Under the pieces are notes generated by a model. The model was not told where the DNA came from. It made no database searches and saw only the letters and a program-made list of their open reading frames with translations. A DNA stretch of 64,000 bases from Rhodospirillales bacterium (lineage in GTDB: Bacteria; Pseudomonadota; Alphaproteobacteria; Rhodospirillales; Shumkoniaceae). The translations under genes and the position numbers were made by a program. Of this stretch, positions 61,366-64,000 are shown piece by piece; position 1 is the first letter of the stretch; each line of letters starts with the position of its first letter. The stretch lies in contig JADHSV010000009.1 of NCBI GenBank assembly GCA_016776725.1, forward strand, positions 1 through 64,000, given 5' to 3'.

Positions 61366-61554
61366 TCACGACGCTCCTTTGCGTATGCCGACCGTTTTAC
61401 CGCACCAAACGGCCTCTTCGTTTTCGAAGAAAATCGGCACGCAGTAATTTTGCAAGAGTGCAACAAAGCTATTTGCTGCGCGGCGGGCGATTTTATATTC
61501 ATAATGGTGCGGCGAAGCAAGTGCGCCACCACTTCAAAGTCAGGGGAATGTAAT

Positions 61555-62313
61555 TTGACCGACCAAAACCACCCGAAAGCGCCACAAACGGTATCGCCCG
61601 ATGAAATCGCCCGTTTTTCCGCTATTGCCGACGCGTGGTGGGATCCCGAGGGGGATTTCAAGCCCCTTCACCGGTTAAATCCGACGCGTCTGGCGTTCAT
61701 CCGCGACCACGCTTGCGCCCGTTTCGGGCGTGATCCGAAGGCCGAAAAGCCCCTGGACGGCCTGCGCGTTCTGGATATCGGATGCGGCGGCGGCCTGTTG
61801 AGCGAACCGATGACGCGTCTGGGCGCCCGAGTCGTTGGAATCGACGCCGCCGAAAAATCGGTCAATGTGGCCCGCCTGCACGCCGAACGGAACGGTTTGG
61901 ACATCGATTACCGATGGGCCCCGCCCGAGGACTTCGCCCGGACCGCAGGCGGTGAGTTCGATATCGTACTGAATATGGAGGTGCTGGAACACGTTGCCGA
62001 TCTGCAATCCTTTTTCACAATCAGCGCCGGTATGGTGCGGCGCGGCGGCATCATGGTGATTTCCACCATAAACCGGACGCTCAAATCCCTGGCGCTGGCC
62101 AAGGTCGGCGCGGAATACGTTCTTCGCTGGTTGCCCGCGGGCACCCACGACTGGCGCAAGTTCGTGCGCCCGTCTGAACTGGCGGACGGGCTGCGTCCGG
62201 GGGGAATAGAAATCACCCAACTGAGCGGAGTCGCCTACAACCCGCTTAGCGACCAATGGGGCGCGTCGGCGGACGTGTCGGTCAATTACATGGCGTTGGG
62301 GGTCAAGGACTAG
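61555..62313 (+). CDS. ubiG: Ubiquinone biosynthesis O-methyltransferase
   Basis: A 252-residue SAM methyltransferase that carries out both O-methylations of ubiquinone synthesis. It has FSAIADAWWDPEGDFKPLHR, the SAM motif VLDIGCGGGLLSEPMTRLGA (about residues 63-82), VLNMEVLEHVADLQSFFTIS and HDWRKFVRPSELADGLRPGG. TTG 61555 is chosen because AGGGGA is ideally spaced; ATG 61504 in frame is possible but lies within the lysC upstream region. It is followed by a long palindrome. Confidence 0.95.
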   Translation: MTDQNHPKAPQTVSPDEIARFSAIADAWWDPEGDFKPLHRLNPTRLAFIRDHACARFGRDPKAEKPLDGLRVLDIGCGGGLLSEPMTRLGARVVGIDAAEKSVNVARLHAERNGLDIDYRWAPPEDFARTAGGEFDIVLNMEVLEHVADLQSFFTISAGMVRRGGIMVISTINRTLKSLALAKVGAEYVLRWLPAGTHDWRKFVRPSELADGLRPGGIEITQLSGVAYNPLSDQWGASADVSVNYMALGVKD

Positions 62314-62324
62314 AGCAACCCGCA

Positions 62325-62377
62325 TTACGTGACAGTATACTAAATTATCTCTTATAATTTAGTATACTGTCACGTAA
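62325..62377. repeat. Perfect palindrome with GTGACAGTATACTA arms
   Basis: Two 24-base arms (62325-62348 and 62354-62377) around CTCTT. The arm reads TTACGTGACAGTATACTAAA then TTAT. It sits between the convergent ubiG and DUF1178 genes, where it could stop transcription from both sides. It shares GACAGTATACTA with the palindrome at 6260-6327. Confidence 0.88.
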
Positions 62378-62383
62378 CATGGT

Positions 62384-62812
62384 CTAGTGGTTGCGGCGGG
62401 GGAAACGCGGAATTTGGTAGTATTCGATACCTTCTTCGGAAAGGTCGGAAGCCTCTTCGTCGGTGGCCGAACCGTAGATGCCGCGTTCGTCGGCTTCGCC
62501 GTAATGGATTTTGCGGGCTTCCTCGGCGAATTCGCTGCCGACATCGTCGCAGTTTTCCTCAACGTGTTTGCGAAACTTTTCGGTCGCGTTAAGAATTTGC
62601 GTCGCAACCTCGGTCGCGCGCGCTTCCGCGGCCTCGGCCTTGGGCTCGCCTTTTGCCAGATGCGGGGCCATGGGCGCCTTGCTGATATGCGTGCTGCCGC
62701 AATATGGACATAGAATATCGCCGAGCGCGCATTGCTCGTCAAAGGAGGCGGCATCTTTGAACCAGGCTTCGAACTGGTGTTCGTCGGCACATTTTAGCTG
62801 GTACAGGATCAT
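62384..62812 (-). CDS. DUF1178 family protein
   Basis: A 142-residue alphaproteobacterial protein with an N-terminal zinc-ribbon-like region: MILYQLKCADEHQFEAWFKD, then GDILCPYCGSTHISKAPMAP giving C-x(n)-C-x2-C, a helical middle and an acidic C-terminus (HYGEADERGIYGSATDEEAS). Function is unknown. It is usually encoded after grxC and a nitrilase-type gene; here a methyltransferase gene on the other strand takes that place. ATG 62812 is chosen. Confidence 0.88.
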   Translation of the reverse strand: MILYQLKCADEHQFEAWFKDAASFDEQCALGDILCPYCGSTHISKAPMAPHLAKGEPKAEAAEARATEVATQILNATEKFRKHVEENCDDVGSEFAEEARKIHYGEADERGIYGSATDEEASDLSEEGIEYYQIPRFPRRNH

Positions 62813-62895
62813 GGCAATCTGGCTATCTCTCAAGGGACGCGATGGTTTATACCATTTCGTTCACTTTACCAAGTTTAACGGAACCTTCCAAAGAA

Positions 62896-63474
62896 ATGGT
62901 TAAATCCGAAGAAAATAGCAAGCTGCGGCGGTATCTGCAGATCACGGAACCATCGCCCTGGGTGCGCCGATTCGCGCCGCTGGTCCCCGAAAACGGCCCG
63001 GTGCTCGACCTGGCCTGCGGTAACGCCCGGCACGCCCGGCTTTTCCTGACGCGCGGGCACAGCGTCGTGGCGCTGGACCGCGACGTCGAGCCGCTGGATG
63101 GTCTGGCCGGAGACGCGGACGTCGAAATTATCGGCGCCGATCTGGAAGACGGCCGCCCGTGGCCCCTTGAGGGGCGCACGTTCGCCGGCGTCGTCGTCGT
63201 CAACTACCTCTACCGGCCGTTATTCCCGCATATTCTGGATGCCGTGGCCGAGGGCGGGGTGCTCCTATACGAGACGTTCGCGCGCGGCAACGAGAAATAC
63301 CGACGCCCCCGAAACCCCGACCACCTGTTGATGGATGGCGAACTGATCGATCTGGTCAAAGACCGTTTCCGCATCGTCTGTTTCGAACAGGGACTGGTCG
63401 AAAAAGGACCGCTTCCGGGCGTTATTCAACGAATCTGCGCGGTAAACGGCGGAACCGAACCGAGCCCTATCTAA
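62896..63474 (+). CDS. Class I SAM-dependent methyltransferase (TehB/UbiE-like)
   Basis: A 192-residue methyltransferase. The SAM-binding motif VLDLACGNARHARLFLTRGH is at about residues 35-54, followed by VVALDRDVEPLDG and VVVVNYLYRPLFPHILDAVA, and YETFARGNEKYRRPRNPDHL, the pattern of small methyltransferases with YETF at motif post-II. The acceptor is unknown. ATG 62896 is taken; ATG 62842 with AAGGGA upstream would add 18 residues. It is divergent from DUF1178 and convergent with grxC (four-base overlap). Confidence 0.87.
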   Translation: MVKSEENSKLRRYLQITEPSPWVRRFAPLVPENGPVLDLACGNARHARLFLTRGHSVVALDRDVEPLDGLAGDADVEIIGADLEDGRPWPLEGRTFAGVVVVNYLYRPLFPHILDAVAEGGVLLYETFARGNEKYRRPRNPDHLLMDGELIDLVKDRFRIVCFEQGLVEKGPLPGVIQRICAVNGGTEPSPI

Positions 63475-63740
63475 GCGGCAGGTACGATTTTCAAGGCGGC
63501 GTCGAGGGTTCCTGCCGATTCCATCTCGTGGATATCCGTGCAGTCGCCGATATGTTCGCCATCCACGAAAATCTGCGGGACAGAGGTCCGTCCACCGGCT
63601 CTTTCGCCCATTTCGCGGCGCTTCGCCGGGCTCATCATCACGTCGATGTCGTTGAACGCGGCACCCTTATGCTTCAGCAACGCCTTGGCGCGATGGCAAA
63701 ACGGGCAGAACGGGGTCGTATAGATATCAATCTTCGTCAC
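63471..63740 (-). CDS. grxC: Glutaredoxin 3
   Basis: An 89-residue dithiol glutaredoxin. It begins KIDIYTTPFCPFCHRAKALL with active site CPFC (usually CPYC), followed by TSVPQIFVDGEHIGDCTDIH, the glutathione-binding TVP-like and GD segments. It reduces protein and glutathione disulfides in the cytosol. GTG start. It lies about 70 bases after comF on the same strand, a standard alphaproteobacterial pair. Confidence 0.95.
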   Translation of the reverse strand: MTKIDIYTTPFCPFCHRAKALLKHKGAAFNDIDVMMSPAKRREMGERAGGRTSVPQIFVDGEHIGDCTDIHEMESAGTLDAALKIVPAA

Positions 63741-63810
63741 GGGTCGTTTGCTCCAACGTATTTTTGTTAACGCTAATATAATCGAAAAAATCAGAAACTA
63801 AAGGGCTTGG

Positions 63811-64000
63811 CTAACCAGAGGGGGCGGGAACTCTGGCCAGCGTCAGTACATCGACGGAAATCGCACCCGCACGGATCAGGACTTTTGTGCAGGTCGATAC
63901 GGTCGCCCCGGTGGTCATCACGTCGTCGACCAGAAGCACCCGGCGCCGGGCTACTTTTTGGGCGCCGCGCGCAGAGATGCTAAATGCTCCGGCGACATTT
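63811..64000 (-). CDS. ComF family phosphoribosyltransferase, C-terminal part
   Basis: Only the last 62 codons are inside the window. The PRPP-binding motif VLLVDDVMTTGATVSTCTKV is clear, preceded by GAFSISARGAQKVARRR and followed by ISVDVLTLARVPAPSG and a TAG stop. ComF-type proteins are associated with DNA uptake or nucleotide salvage; their exact reaction is unresolved. It runs off the right edge. Confidence 0.9.
   Translation of the reverse strand, partial: NVAGAFSISARGAQKVARRRVLLVDDVMTTGATVSTCTKVLIRAGAISVDVLTLARVPAPSG

Noticed and set aside
61264-61554. N-terminal extension of ubiG to 61264
   Set aside because: It would overlap the lysC coding start in antisense; TTG 61555 with AGGGGA gives the normal UbiG length.

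Overview
The window is a G+C-rich, gene-dense alphaproteobacterial chromosome segment. ctrA, chpT and an alphaproteobacterial-type rpoH, the DUF1178, DUF4167 and DUF2478 families, a probable rquA (rhodoquinone) gene and a DctP/Q/M TRAP transporter together suggest Rhodospirillales or a close relative. This placement is inferred from gene content; no rRNA or tRNA gene was seen.

Layout. 1-3.2 kb: TCA genes (start of sucA, mdh) and a SAF-domain oxidoreductase on the minus strand. 3.3-12.1 kb: sterol desaturase family protein, cNMP-binding protein, PLP decarboxylase, chemoreceptor, a threonine aldolase/JAMM protease operon, an RluD-type pseudouridine synthase and rpoH. 12.1-21.7 kb: a catabolic cluster with a carbamoylase, hydantoinase, TRAP transporter, LysR regulator, hydantoin-type racemase, SDR and 2-hydroxyacid dehydrogenase, consistent with uptake and opening of a cyclic ureide or hydantoin. 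21.7-25.9 kb: an A+T-richer island encoding a PP2C phosphatase and two cytosolic Ser/Thr kinases. One kinase ends in an FHA-like region and the other in a cold-shock-like region. The island is bracketed by a dispersed palindromic repeat, forward copies on the left and inverted copies on the right.

26.1-32.8 kb: anmK, an alpha/beta hydrolase, a cysteine/Fe-S operon (cysE, iscR, two cysteine desulfurases, ferredoxin) and rquA. 33.1-38.8 kb: an amidotransferase, a ProC-like gene, tungstate transporter genes tupBCA, mobA and a DUF2478-DUF4213/DUF364 fusion, a molybdenum/tungsten locus. 38.9-41.1 kb: the cell-cycle phosphorelay (chpT, an HPt-CheW protein, ctrA). 41.2-45.1 kb: a Cys-rich protein with an ADP-ribosylglycohydrolase, then a second accessory patch with a HEPN-like protein and small unknown genes, again between oppositely oriented copies of the same repeat. 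45.2-48.7 kb: tetR with a clear promoter and operator, an MBL-fold lipoprotein, a MOSC protein and DUF4167.

48.9-64 kb: housekeeping genes prmC, prfA, hemA, hisS, ispG, a RodZ-like gene, ptsP, a nitronate monooxygenase, lysC, ubiG, DUF1178, a methyltransferase, grxC and partial comF. A 290-bp MITE-like element with long terminal inverted repeats sits at the 3' end of prmC and supplies its last codons.

The strongest candidate for an undescribed system is the PP2C-kinase-kinase operon at 22.07-25.24 kb, because of its unusual C-terminal domains, its different base composition and the repeat bracket that recurs around the second accessory patch.
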